A DNA stretch of 64,000 bases from Micromonospora echinaurantiaca. GTDB taxonomy: Bacteria > Actinomycetota > Actinomycetes > Mycobacteriales > Micromonosporaceae. The notes below the pieces were generated by a model that had not been told where the DNA came from, did not search any database, and saw nothing but the letters and a program-made list of their open reading frames with translations. Of the stretch, positions 1 to 8,126 are shown piece by piece (the stretch's first letter is position 1; every line of letters begins with the position of its first letter). The translations under genes were made by a program, and so were the position numbers. The stretch is from contig NZ_LT607750.1 of NCBI RefSeq assembly GCF_900090235.1, positions 6,963,501 to 7,027,500 on the forward strand, in the 5' to 3' direction.

Positions 1-1
1 C

Positions 2-172
2 GGCATCATCAAGGGCAACCTGTTCTGGGCCTTCGCCTACAACGTGGCAGCCCTGCCGCTGGCCGCCGCCGGGCTGCTCAACCCGATGATCGCCGGCGCC
101 GCGATGGCCTTCTCCTCGGTCTTCGTGGTGGCCAACAGCCTCCGGCTGCGCGGCTTCCGGCCGGTCGGCTGA
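2..172 (+). CDS. C-terminal end of a heavy-metal P1B-type ATPase (partial)
   Basis: Only the last 56 codons are in the window; the gene begins upstream. The sequence has the FAYNV segment and two hydrophobic stretches that form the last membrane helices of copper-type P1B ATPases, and ends in a short basic tail. The family exports Cu+ or related cations across the membrane by ATP hydrolysis. The catalytic DKTGT loop and the metal-binding CPC motif lie outside the window, so the ion specificity cannot be judged. Confidence 0.8.
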   Translation, partial: GIIKGNLFWAFAYNVAALPLAAAGLLNPMIAGAAMAFSSVFVVANSLRLRGFRPVG

Positions 173-247
173 CCCGGCACCGGCGGTTGGCGGACCGGGT
201 CACGGGGTACATCCGGGACGTACCGGAACGCTGAGCGGAGGTTTGAC

Positions 248-421
248 ATGGGTGTCGAGGACAAGATCAACAACGCGACCGAGGACGCCGCCGGCAAGCT
301 GAAGGAGGGCGCCGGCCGGGCCACCGACAACGAGCGGCTCGAGGCCGAGGGCCGCAACGACCAGACGTCCGCCAACCTGAAGCAGGCCGGCGAGAAGGTC
401 AAGGACGCCTTCAAGAGCTGA
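248..421 (+). CDS. CsbD family stress protein
   Basis: A 57-residue, highly charged, Lys/Glu/Asp-rich protein with no hydrophobic segment. It shows the CsbD pattern: an N-terminal DKINNATEDAAGKLKEG-type stretch, a central Arg/Glu-rich part and a C-terminal GEKVKDAF. CsbD proteins are general-stress proteins of unknown biochemical role, under sigma-B in Bacillus. The ATG is preceded by GCGGAGG, a good ribosome site. A perfect hairpin follows 17 bases after the stop, so the gene is probably monocistronic. Confidence 0.85.
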   Translation: MGVEDKINNATEDAAGKLKEGAGRATDNERLEAEGRNDQTSANLKQAGEKVKDAFKS

Positions 422-437
422 GTTCGCGTACGCCCGG

Positions 438-471
438 GACCGCCGGGCCGGCTCCCGCCGGCCCGGCGGTC
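438..471. terminator. Hairpin terminator after the CsbD gene
   Basis: A perfect 14-bp stem (438-451 with 458-471, all but one pair G-C) with a 6-base loop lies just past the CsbD stop. There is no T-run, as is usual for intrinsic terminators in high-GC actinobacteria. Confidence 0.65.
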
Positions 472-503
472 CGCGCTTCGCGCGGCAGAGCCCCAGCACT
501 TCG

Positions 504-552
504 AGATCTTGGTAGAAACGGCCCCTCCAGGGGCCATTCGCCACCAAGATCT
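504..552. repeat. Nested palindromic intergenic element
   Basis: An outer inverted repeat AGATCTTGGT (504-513) / ACCAAGATCT (543-552) encloses an inner 7-bp stem (520-526 with 529-535) of GGCCCCT/AGGGGCC with a 2-base loop. The element lies between the convergent CsbD and sigma-factor genes and is not a simple GC hairpin. Its form suggests a dispersed intergenic repeat or a second terminator. Confidence 0.5.
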
Positions 553-613
553 TCGTGGAATCAGGCGGCGCGGTCAGCGCAGCAGGTGGTAGCGGATGTG
601 GTGACGGTGGGGC

Positions 614-1882
614 TCACCGTCGCTCCTTCGTGCTCGGGGTGGGTGGCGCGGCCAGGCGGGCCGCGCGCAGTTCCAGGTAGCGCTGTTCCGGGCGGCTGGT
701 GGTCGCCCGCGCCGCCGCCCGGTACGCCTCCCGCGCGGCGGCCGGCTCGCCGGCCAGTTCCAGCAGGTGGGCGCGGACGGCGGCGAGCCGGTGGTGCCCG
801 GCGGTGCGCTCGTCGGCGTCCAGCGGGGCGAGCAGCGCCAGGCCGGCCCGGGGACCGTCCACCATGGCCACCGCCACCGCCTGGTTCAGGGTGATCATCG
901 GGTTCGGCGCCAGCCGGGCCAGCAGCCGGTAGAGCGCCAGGATCTGCGGCCAGTCGGTCCGCTCGGCCGACGGCGCCTCGGCGTGCACCGCGGCGATCGC
1001 CGCCTGCACCTGGTACGGCCCCGGCGGTGACCAGGTCAGCGCCGCGGTGACCAGGGCGATCCCCTCCTCGATGGCCGCCCGGTCCCACCGGCTGCGGTCC
1101 TGCTCGGCGAGCGGGACCAGTTCCCCGTCCGGCCCGGTACGCGCCGCCCGGTGCGCGTCGGTGAGCAGCATCAGCGCCAGCAACCCGGCCACCTCGCCGT
1201 CGTCGGGCAGCAGCCGGTGCAGGATGCGGGTCAGCCGGATCGCCTCGCTGGTCAGCTCGGCTCGGTGCAGGCCCGGGCCGCTGGAGGCGGTGTAGCCCTC
1301 GTTGAAGATCAGGTAGAGCACCTGGAGCACGGTGCGCAGCCGCTCGTCCCGCTCGGCCGCCGACGGCATGGCGAACGTGGCCCCGGCGGCCTCGACCCGC
1401 TGCTTGGCCCGCCGGATGCGCTGGCTCATGGTCGCCTCGGGCACCAGGTGGGCCCGGGCGATCTGCGCAGTGGTCAGGCCGCCGACGGCGCGTAGCGTCA
1501 ACGCCACCTGGGCCGAGCGGGCCAGCGCCGGGTGGCAGCAGAGGAAGAGCAGCGTCAGCGTGTCGTCCTCGGCCGGCGGCTCCGCGTCGGCCGGCGGGGC
1601 CACCGCCGCGTACGCCGGCTCGCGGATCGCCACCGCGACCTCGCGCTCCCGGCGGGCCCGCTCGCTGCGCCACTCGTCGGTGAGCCGCCGGGTGGCGACG
1701 GTCAGCAACCAGGCCCGCGGATTGTCCGGCACACCCTGCTCGGGCCACTGGGTGGCGGCGGCCAGCAGGGCCTCCTGGACGGCGTCCTCGCACCGGTCGA
1801 ACTGGCCGTGCCGGCGCACGAGCAGGCCGAGGACCTGCGGCGCGACGGTGCGCAGCAGGTCCTCGACGGCGCGGTCCGTCAC
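614..1882 (-). CDS. ECF RNA polymerase sigma factor with C-terminal TPR-like extension (ECF42 type)
   Basis: A 422-residue protein. An N-terminal ECF core (region 2 with the FDRCEDAVQEA stretch, region 4 with TTAQIARAHLVPEATMSQRIRRAK as a split helix-turn-helix) is followed by about 230 residues of helical extension (DUF6596/TPR-like) containing the LNQAVAVAM segment. This architecture, next to a DGPF/YCII protein, defines the ECF42 group, which has no dedicated anti-sigma factor and is thought to be controlled by the extension. The GTG start at 1882 overlaps the partner's stop by 4 bases (GTGA), which implies translational coupling. An upstream continuation of the frame only shadows the partner gene. 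Confidence 0.88.
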   Translation of the reverse strand: MTDRAVEDLLRTVAPQVLGLLVRRHGQFDRCEDAVQEALLAAATQWPEQGVPDNPRAWLLTVATRRLTDEWRSERARREREVAVAIREPAYAAVAPPADAEPPAEDDTLTLLFLCCHPALARSAQVALTLRAVGGLTTAQIARAHLVPEATMSQRIRRAKQRVEAAGATFAMPSAAERDERLRTVLQVLYLIFNEGYTASSGPGLHRAELTSEAIRLTRILHRLLPDDGEVAGLLALMLLTDAHRAARTGPDGELVPLAEQDRSRWDRAAIEEGIALVTAALTWSPPGPYQVQAAIAAVHAEAPSAERTDWPQILALYRLLARLAPNPMITLNQAVAVAMVDGPRAGLALLAPLDADERTAGHHRLAAVRAHLLELAGEPAAAREAYRAAARATTSRPEQRYLELRAARLAAPPTPSTKERR

Positions 1883-2244
1883 ATCTCCGTCCCGGCCTCG
1901 TCCATCACCGGCCGGACCTCCAGCGCGCCGCCCAACCGCACGTCCGGCCAGCGCCGGGCGATCTCGACGGCCCGCTCGAAGCTGTCGCAGTCCACCATCA
2001 GGTAGCCGGCGAACTGCTCCTTGCTCTCCATGAACGGGCCGTCGGTGACCTCCGGCTGGCCGCCGCCGAGCCGGACGGTACGGGTCTGCGACGGGTCGGC
2101 CAACGCCTGGCCGCCGACCAGCTCGCCGGACTCGGTCAGCTCCTTCATGATCTCGTCGACCTCGCCGAAGAGCGCGGTGCGCTCCGACTCGGAGAGCGAC
2201 TCGGCGAACCCGGGGCGGTTCCAGATCAGCAGCATGTACTTCAT
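1879..2244 (-). CDS. YCII-related DGPF-motif protein, partner of the ECF42 sigma factor
   Basis: A 121-residue dimeric alpha-beta-barrel (YCII) protein with the diagnostic DGPF motif in VTDGPFMESKEQ, an N-terminal MKYMLLIW strand and a C-terminal VEIRPV-type strand. DGPF proteins are the conserved genomic partners and usual targets of ECF42 sigma factors; their biochemical role is unknown. The gene lies first, and its stop overlaps the sigma-factor start. The ATG has a GAGGAGC ribosome site 7 bases upstream. Confidence 0.88.
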   Translation of the reverse strand: MKYMLLIWNRPGFAESLSESERTALFGEVDEIMKELTESGELVGGQALADPSQTRTVRLGGGQPEVTDGPFMESKEQFAGYLMVDCDSFERAVEIARRWPDVRLGGALEVRPVMDEAGTEM

Positions 2245-2349
2245 CGGGTGCTCCTCGCGTCGATGTCGCGCCCATCGTGGCGCTTCTCGCGGGTAGGTCG
2301 GAGCCGACCCCCCGTACCCGACAGCCGCGGGAAGGAAATTTTTCCGGCG

Positions 2350-3588
2350 TCAGCGGCGGCGGCCGCGTACCTGCCGGGTGGGCCCGGCCGGCCGGCCCGG
2401 GTCGAGCGACGCCCGGTCGGCGGCGGAGGTGCCCGAGTTCCAGCCCTCGGCGTCGCGGACGGTGAGCCGGTGCCGGGTGACCCCGGGGAAGAGGGTGTCG
2501 AGGCGTTCCCGGACCGCCTCGGAGCGGGCGGCGAGCACCGGCAGCAGCCGGTCCGGCCCGGCCGTCTCGGCGGCCCGCCGGTCCGAGTCCTCGGTGGCGG
2601 CCCGCAGCCGCTCGCCGATCCGCAGGGCGAAGGCGTTCAGAAAGGACTCGTCGTAGCCGCGGGTTCGCCGGCCGGCGGTGTGCGTCCGGCGCTCACCCCG
2701 GCCCCGCAGCATCGCGGCGGTGGCCTGGACGAGCAGCGAGGTGTAGAGCAGCTCGACCGCCTCCAGGTCGGCCGGCCAGCCCAGCACGGTGGTGAAGCCC
2801 AGATCGTCGGACCAGACCGCCTCGCACCGGTTGGCCGCCGCCACCTCCTGTACCAGCAGCGCCTTCGCGCCCGCGTACGGGGGGTCGGTGCTCAGCCGTA
2901 CGCCACCGGGCAGGTCGTCGCGGTTCCCGTCGGCGGCGAGCAGCGCCTGGTCGACGCTGTGCCGGGCGATCAGCTCCTGGGCCTTGCCGGTCAACGCCTC
3001 GGCCTCCGCCGGGAAGGTGGTCGACTCGGCCTTGGCCAGCAGCGCGCGGACCCGCTCCAGCATCCGGGAGGCGGCGTCGCCGCGACCGCGGGCCGGGGCC
3101 GGGGCGGTGGCCACCCCGGGTGGCGGGCGGAGCACCGCGATCGGTGGCAGCCCCTCGGCCATCGCCAGCACGTCCACCGCCTCGCGGAGCGCGGTGATCC
3201 GGTCCAGCCCCTCCCGGCCGGCCCAGTCGGGCAGGTAACGGCCGTCCTCCGGCCACCACACCCGCGCCCCCAGCTCGGCGAGCTGGGCGTCCCACCAGCC
3301 GGGTACCGGACCGGTCTGGTCGCGCCGGTGGGCGGCGAGCACGTCCACCGCCAGCCGGGCCGGCCGGGCACCGAGCCGGCGGGCGGCGATCCGGGCCAGG
3401 TCGACCGGCTGCCAGCCGCGCGCCGCGAGCAGCCCGAACCGGCGGACCAGGCGGCGCAGCAGCACCGCGTCGGCGTCCGGGGCGCCGGTGCCGACCACCA
3501 GCCGGTCCAGCTGCCGTTCGGCGAGGCGTACGTCGGTGCCGCGCGCCGCCGCCACCGCGTCGGTGATCAGTTCCTCGGTGTCCGGCAC
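2350..3588 (-). CDS. DUF2786 domain protein
   Basis: A 412-residue soluble protein. Residues around 190-230 carry the DUF2786 signature (MLERVRALLAKAESTTFPAEAEAL, then AQELIARHSVD), followed by a domain of the DUF7168 type and a basic Arg-rich tail. The function of the family is unknown; it occurs in phages and actinomycetes. The GTG at 3588 is chosen because homologous sequence begins there; the frame stays open further upstream only through GC bias. It is transcribed divergently from hflX with about 190 bp between them. Confidence 0.7.
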   Translation of the reverse strand: MPDTEELITDAVAAARGTDVRLAERQLDRLVVGTGAPDADAVLLRRLVRRFGLLAARGWQPVDLARIAARRLGARPARLAVDVLAAHRRDQTGPVPGWWDAQLAELGARVWWPEDGRYLPDWAGREGLDRITALREAVDVLAMAEGLPPIAVLRPPPGVATAPAPARGRGDAASRMLERVRALLAKAESTTFPAEAEALTGKAQELIARHSVDQALLAADGNRDDLPGGVRLSTDPPYAGAKALLVQEVAAANRCEAVWSDDLGFTTVLGWPADLEAVELLYTSLLVQATAAMLRGRGERRTHTAGRRTRGYDESFLNAFALRIGERLRAATEDSDRRAAETAGPDRLLPVLAARSEAVRERLDTLFPGVTRHRLTVRDAEGWNSGTSAADRASLDPGRPAGPTRQVRGRRR

Positions 3589-3779
3589 GGCCGCGCCCCT
3601 CCTCGTCGCTGTGGTCCGGGTGCGGTGGAAGTGATCGTCGCCCGCCCCGCCGAACGTACCGCCGCGCGGGGCCGCCGTCCGTCGGTCGTGACCGGCGACA
3701 CCGGCGCTCGGCCGGTCCCGGCATGCTTCGCCCGCTCCCGGGTAGATCGGTGGCCGACGGAAGCGAGGCGAGGTGCGCG

Positions 3780-4931
3780 ATGGCGGGATCGTGGCTGCTG
3801 GGCAACGGCGCCGGCACGACGGCGCGGCGGCCGACGGCGCTGCTCGTCGCGGTGCACCGGGCGGACGAGGCGGGCGACACCGGCCCCGGTACCGAGGTGT
3901 CGTTGACCGAGCTGCGGCGGTTGGCCGACACCGACGGGCTGGCCGTGGTCGACGAGGTGGTGCAGAACCGGCCACGCCCCGATCCGGCCACCTTCGTCGG
4001 TTCCGGCAAGGTCGACGAGCTGGCCGCCCTGGCCGAGCGGACCGGGGCCGAGCTGGTGATCGCCGACGGCGAGCTGACCCCCGGCCAGGTGCGCAACCTG
4101 GAGGAGCGGGTCGGGGTGCGGGTGGTCGACCGGACCGCGCTGATCCTGGACATCTTCGCCGAGCACGCCCGCACCAGCGAGGGCCGGTTGCAGGTCGAGC
4201 TGGCGCAGATCGCGTACCAGCTGCCCCGGCTGCGCGGCGACGGGCGTTCGATGTCCCGGGTCGGTGGTGGCCGGATGGCCGGCGGCGCGGGCATGGGTGT
4301 GCGCGGTCCCGGTGAGATGCGGCTGGAGACCCAGCGGCGCCGGCTGCGTCAGCGCGCCACCCGGCTGCGCCGCAGCGCCTCGGAGCTGACCCGTCGCCGG
4401 GAGCGCAACCGGGAGCGGCGGGCCCGCAACCAGGTGCCTTCGGTGGCCATCACCGGCTACACCAACGCCGGCAAGTCGGCCCTGCTCAACCGGCTCACCG
4501 GCGCCGACGCCCAGGTGCAGGACGTGCTCTTCGCCACCCTCGACCCGACGGTGCGCCGGGTACGCGCCGACGACGTGCTGTTCACCGCCACCGACACGGT
4601 CGGTTTCGTCCGGCACCTGCCGCACCAGCTGGTCGACGCGTTCCGCTCGACGCTGGACGAAGTCAGCCAGGCCGACCTGGCCATGCACGTGGTGGACGCG
4701 TCGGCGCCGGACGCGCTGGACCAGATCACCACCGTGCACGGGGTGCTCTACGAGATCGGCGCCGGTGACGTGCCGGAGCTGCTGGTGCTCAACAAGATCG
4801 ACGTGACGCCGGTCGAGTGGCTGGACGCGTTGCTGCGGGTGCACCAGGGCGCGGTAGCGGTTTCCGCGCTCACCGGCGCGGGGATGGACGAGCTGCGGGC
4901 CACGCTGGCCGGCCGGCTGTCCCGGCGCTGA
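3780..4931 (+). CDS. hflX: GTPase HflX
   Basis: A 383-residue ribosome-associated GTPase that splits stalled or hibernating ribosomes. The N-terminal HflX domain holds the ATFVGSGKVDEL and VVDRTALILDIFAEHA segments; a Gly-rich linker (SRVGGGRMAGGAGMG) and an Arg-rich helical region precede the G domain: G1 GYTNAGKS (226-233), G3 DTVGF (272-276), G4 NKID (338-341) and a VSAL G5. An in-frame ATG 19 codons upstream (3723) is possible, but the ATG at 3780 has GCGAGG at the right distance and matches the family better. The protein is somewhat shorter than many actinobacterial HflX. Confidence 0.92.
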   Translation: MAGSWLLGNGAGTTARRPTALLVAVHRADEAGDTGPGTEVSLTELRRLADTDGLAVVDEVVQNRPRPDPATFVGSGKVDELAALAERTGAELVIADGELTPGQVRNLEERVGVRVVDRTALILDIFAEHARTSEGRLQVELAQIAYQLPRLRGDGRSMSRVGGGRMAGGAGMGVRGPGEMRLETQRRRLRQRATRLRRSASELTRRRERNRERRARNQVPSVAITGYTNAGKSALLNRLTGADAQVQDVLFATLDPTVRRVRADDVLFTATDTVGFVRHLPHQLVDAFRSTLDEVSQADLAMHVVDASAPDALDQITTVHGVLYEIGAGDVPELLVLNKIDVTPVEWLDALLRVHQGAVAVSALTGAGMDELRATLAGRLSRR

Positions 4932-5010
4932 GCCCGGGCGGGGTGGCCGTCGGGTTAGGGTGTCCCGGATCGGCGGTGGGCGCCGAGACCAGGTCCGAGG
5001 GAGTCGGTGG

Positions 5011-6255
5011 ATGACCGGCGCAGTCCGGCGGCCCGGCCCGGGACGGTGGACCGGCGCGGGTCACGACGACGCCTGGCTGGCGGAGGTCGCGCGGGGTGCC
5101 AGCGCGGACGCCGGCGGGGTGCCGGTGGAGCTGCTCGGCGACTACCTGCCGCTGCTGGCCGAGGCCGCGGTGACCGGGCGCCGGCCCCGGCGCGGTGAAC
5201 TCGACGCGGTCGGCGCGCTGGGCCGGCGGGCCGCCGAACAGGGCGTGTCGGCGGGCCGCGCGGTGCAGCTGTACCTGTCCGCGGCGCGCCGGCTGTGGCA
5301 GCAGTCGCCGCAGTTGGCGCGCGCCACCGACAGCGAGGTGGTACGGGCGGCGGCCGAGGCGGTGCTGCACGTCGTCGACGCCGCGGTGGCCACCCTGGCC
5401 GAGGGCTTCGCGGTGGCCCGCCGGGAACTGGTCCGCCGGGAGGAGGCGCTGCGCCGGGAACTCGTCGACGACCTGCTGCGCGGCGACTCCGACCTCGGCG
5501 GGCTGGTGGAGCGCGCCGAGCCGTTCGGGCTGGACCTGGCGCGGGTGCACCAGGTGGCGCTGGCCGCGCCGCGCCGCCGGCTGCCCGACACGGACGCGGC
5601 GATCAGCGCCCTGGAGGCGGTCATCTTCGACCGGTTGGGCGACCGGGACGTGCTGGTCGCCACCAAGGAGGGGCTGCTCGTGGTGATCGCCCCGGCCGAC
5701 GCGGTGGCCGCCGATCGGGCGGCCGGGGGCGCTCCGGTCGCCGATCTCGGCCGGTTGATGCACGCCGAACTGGACCGACTGCCGCGTGGCCGGCCCTGGC
5801 AGGTGGCGGTCGGCCGCCCGCACCCCGGGCTGTACGGCATCGCCCGCTCCTACGAGGAGGCCCGGGAGGCGCTGACCATGGCGCAGCGGCTGCACGCCGA
5901 CACCGCCGTCGTCGACGCCCACGACCTGCTCATCTACCGGGTCCTGCTGCGCGACCAGCCGGCCATGGTCGATCTGGTACGGGCGGTGCTCAGCCCGCTG
6001 AGCCGCAGCCGGGGTGGGGCGGAGCCGCTGCTGGACACCCTCGACGCGTACTTCGCCACCGGTGGGGTGTCCACCGAGGCGGCCCGCCGCCTGCACGTGT
6101 CGGTCCGTACGGTGACCTACCGGCTGGCCCGGGTCCGGTCGCTCACCGGGCACGACCCGACCGACCCCGGCGACCGGTTCACCCTCCAGGCGGCGGTCTT
6201 CGGCGCCCGGGCGCTGGACTGGCCGGCGCAGCCGCTGCCGGGCCCCGCGTCCTGA
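5011..6255 (+). CDS. PucR/CdaR-family transcriptional regulator
   Basis: A 414-residue regulator. The N-terminal half is helical, a GGDEF-like degenerate domain follows at about residues 170-300, and the C-terminus has the PucR helix-turn-helix (HTH_30): LDAYFATGGVSTEAARRLHV followed by RTVTYRLARV. Family members often control purine, amino-acid or glycerate catabolism, but the neighbours give no clue to an effector. The ATG at 5011 has a GAGGGA ribosome site; an in-frame start at 4960 lacks one. Confidence 0.85.
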   Translation: MTGAVRRPGPGRWTGAGHDDAWLAEVARGASADAGGVPVELLGDYLPLLAEAAVTGRRPRRGELDAVGALGRRAAEQGVSAGRAVQLYLSAARRLWQQSPQLARATDSEVVRAAAEAVLHVVDAAVATLAEGFAVARRELVRREEALRRELVDDLLRGDSDLGGLVERAEPFGLDLARVHQVALAAPRRRLPDTDAAISALEAVIFDRLGDRDVLVATKEGLLVVIAPADAVAADRAAGGAPVADLGRLMHAELDRLPRGRPWQVAVGRPHPGLYGIARSYEEAREALTMAQRLHADTAVVDAHDLLIYRVLLRDQPAMVDLVRAVLSPLSRSRGGAEPLLDTLDAYFATGGVSTEAARRLHVSVRTVTYRLARVRSLTGHDPTDPGDRFTLQAAVFGARALDWPAQPLPGPAS

Positions 6256-6798
6256 GCCGGCCGGGCACGCTCGGGCCGGGTCGCCGCCGGGCCGGCGCCG
6301 ATGACCATCGGTGGCCGGTGGTTCATCGGGCGACGACCTGTCCGACGGCCGGCAATCTGGGGGCCGGTTGTTGGCCGGCGGTGGGCACTGTCCGGCCGTC
6401 GATTTCGGCCGACTCTGGAGGTCCGAGGTGTTCCCGACCGGCGAGGAGGCGGTGATGACGACCAGCGTGGTGGCTGTGCCACCTTCGCCACCCGGTCGGC
6501 CGTCGGTCCCGGCCGCCGGCCGCCGGAAGCGCGTGATCGCCGGTCCGGGCGGTTGTCCGCCGACCAGGCTCACGGGATCGCCTCGCCGATCCGGGACCTG
6601 ACGCTCCGCCGGACCGACCAGCCCTTCCCGGCCGCCGCGCTGTAGCCGCGGCGGCCGACGCGCAGTTTCGTCCCCGGCCCGACGTCGCCGGTCCCGTCGC
6701 ATCCGATCTCACCCCGCAGGCCGCCGACGCGGCGGCCGCCCCGCATCCACCCCGGCGATCCCGGGGATCCCGTGCACCACCGAAAGGAAGACACGACC
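6256..6798. other. Intergenic region of about 540 bp
   Basis: No recognisable gene. Several overlapping frames stay open but have neither family resemblance nor clear starts. The only candidate is a 48-codon frame at 6455-6601 with a good ribosome site, listed separately. The last 120 bases probably hold the promoter and leader of the DksA-like gene. Confidence 0.5.
6455..6601 (+). CDS. Possible small protein, unknown
   Basis: A 48-codon frame starting with ATG, preceded by a strong GAGGAGG ribosome site 5 bases upstream. The predicted protein is Pro/Arg/Gly-rich with no hydrophobic segment and no family I recognise. The ribosome site is the only real support; base composition is uninformative here. 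Confidence 0.25.
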   Translation: MTTSVVAVPPSPPGRPSVPAAGRRKRVIAGPGGCPPTRLTGSPRRSGT

Positions 6799-7119
6799 AT
6801 GACGGACACCGTCAGCAACCGCACCGAGGCCCTGCGTGACCTCCTGGAGCGGCAGTTCCAGAGCTACACCGACCAGCTCGCGGAACTCACCATCCACAGC
6901 CGGCAGCCGGAACAGGGCGGCCACGACCCCGACACGCTGCGCGGCCTGATGGAGACCGCCCGGCAGGGGGTCGCGGACACGGCGCAGGCGCTGCAGCGGA
7001 TGTCCGAGGGCAGCTACGGCCTCTGCGAGCGGTGCGGGGGCGAGATCCCGGTGGCCCGCCTGGAGATCCTGCCCTGGGCCCGGTTCTGCGTGCCCTGCCA
7101 GTCCCGCCAGGGCAACTGA
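6799..7119 (+). CDS. TraR/DksA-type zinc-finger protein
   Basis: A 106-residue protein with an N-terminal coiled-coil-like helical part and a C-terminal C4 zinc finger (CERCGGEIPVARLEILPWAR, then FCVPCQ), spacing C-x2-C-x17-C-x2-C. This is the DksA/TraR fold, which binds the RNA polymerase secondary channel. DksA proper has a longer coiled coil with an acidic tip; this short form is common in actinobacteria and its transcriptional role is less certain. The start ATG follows AAAGGA. Confidence 0.88.
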   Translation: MTDTVSNRTEALRDLLERQFQSYTDQLAELTIHSRQPEQGGHDPDTLRGLMETARQGVADTAQALQRMSEGSYGLCERCGGEIPVARLEILPWARFCVPCQSRQGN

Positions 7120-7163
7120 CCGCGCCCCGGTGCCGCGCGGCGGTCAGCGTGCCCCGGCGGCGG

Positions 7164-8126
7164 TCAGCAGCCGTGATGCGGGTTGCCGGCGGTCAGCCGC
7201 AGCGTGAAGCCGTCCGCGTCACGCCGCATCGTCACGTGGTTGCAGGACTGGTAGGTGATCCACAGGCCGAGGCCGCCCGGGTCGCCGTCGCCGGCCGGTA
7301 GCAGGCCGGCGAAGGGGTCCCGGGGCCCGACACCGCCGTCGTTGACCGTCACCACGATCCGGTCGTCGCCGGGCCAGAGGCGGACCCGGACCGGGGGGAC
7401 GCCGTACCGCTGCGCGTTGGTGACCGTCTCGCTCACCGCGACCACCAGGTCCTCGACGTCGTCGACCGGCAGCAGGCCCCGGTCGACGGCGTGCACGGCG
7501 GCGCGGGCCTGGGCCGCCGTCGGGTCGGTCAGCTCGACCGCCGGTGGTGCCGCCTGGAGCGGATCCGGCACCACCGGGTGGTTCTCCAGCAGGTAGCTGG
7601 CCGGTGGGGCGTACGTCGGACTGGGCACGTGCCGACCGTCCGGCGTGGCGAACCGGGGGTGGGTCCGGGCCACGTCGGCCAGCACCGCCGCCGGGGTGAT
7701 CCGGCTGTCGTACGCGCACATGCTCCACAGCGGGAACTCGTCGTACGCGTGGTTGATCGCCGCCTCGTACCGGGCCCACCAGTCCCAGGTCGGGCCGAAC
7801 GCCACCGGCGGCAGCTCGCCGACGATCCGGATCTGGTTGGCGCCGTCGGCCACCTGCTCGGCCAGCAACCGCCGGTAGGACCGGATCGCGGCGGTCGGTC
7901 GGCCGTACACGTCGCCGCCGGGCAGGAACTCCACCTTCAGCCCCGGAGGCAACGCCGACCGGACCAGCCCGCCGGTGCGCTCGCCCAGCGCGACGAAGGT
8001 CGGCTCGCCCGCCTCGGCGCCGCCGATCAGGAAGGGCAGCAGAACGGCGAGCAGCTCGTCGTCGCTGTCGTAGCGGACGGCCTCGTGGTAGTAGCCCTGG
8101 TGGCCGGCCGCGGCTCCGGTCCTCAC
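7164..8126 (-). CDS. MEDS-domain sensor with C-terminal anti-sigma-type ATPase domain
   Basis: A 320-residue soluble protein. Residues about 12-185 form a MEDS (DcmR-type sensory) domain: YYHEAVRYDSDDELL at the start and LWSMCAYD near its end. Residues about 200-315 form a HATPase_c_2 domain like anti-sigma factors of the RsbW/SpoIIAB type, with the N-box SETVTNAQRYG and the G-box GGLGLWI. It overlaps the upstream MEDS-STAS gene by 4 bases (GTG start within GTGA), so both are made together. The likely role is signal-dependent partner switching, inferred from the domains. Confidence 0.85.
   Translation of the reverse strand: MRTGAAAGHQGYYHEAVRYDSDDELLAVLLPFLIGGAEAGEPTFVALGERTGGLVRSALPPGLKVEFLPGGDVYGRPTAAIRSYRRLLAEQVADGANQIRIVGELPPVAFGPTWDWWARYEAAINHAYDEFPLWSMCAYDSRITPAAVLADVARTHPRFATPDGRHVPSPTYAPPASYLLENHPVVPDPLQAAPPAVELTDPTAAQARAAVHAVDRGLLPVDDVEDLVVAVSETVTNAQRYGVPPVRVRLWPGDDRIVVTVNDGGVGPRDPFAGLLPAGDGDPGGLGLWITYQSCNHVTMRRDADGFTLRLTAGNPHHGC

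Noticed and set aside
561..1793. Long minus-strand frame inside the sigma-factor gene
   Set aside because: It is Arg/Gly/Ala-rich shadow sequence of the real frame (614-1882), produced by GC bias.
2245..2349. ECF42-type promoter upstream of the DGPF gene
   Set aside because: I looked for a TGTCGA-like -35 box and did not find a match at a suitable position.
2248..3906. 552-codon plus-strand frame
   Set aside because: It lies opposite the DUF2786 gene, is low in complexity and matches no family.
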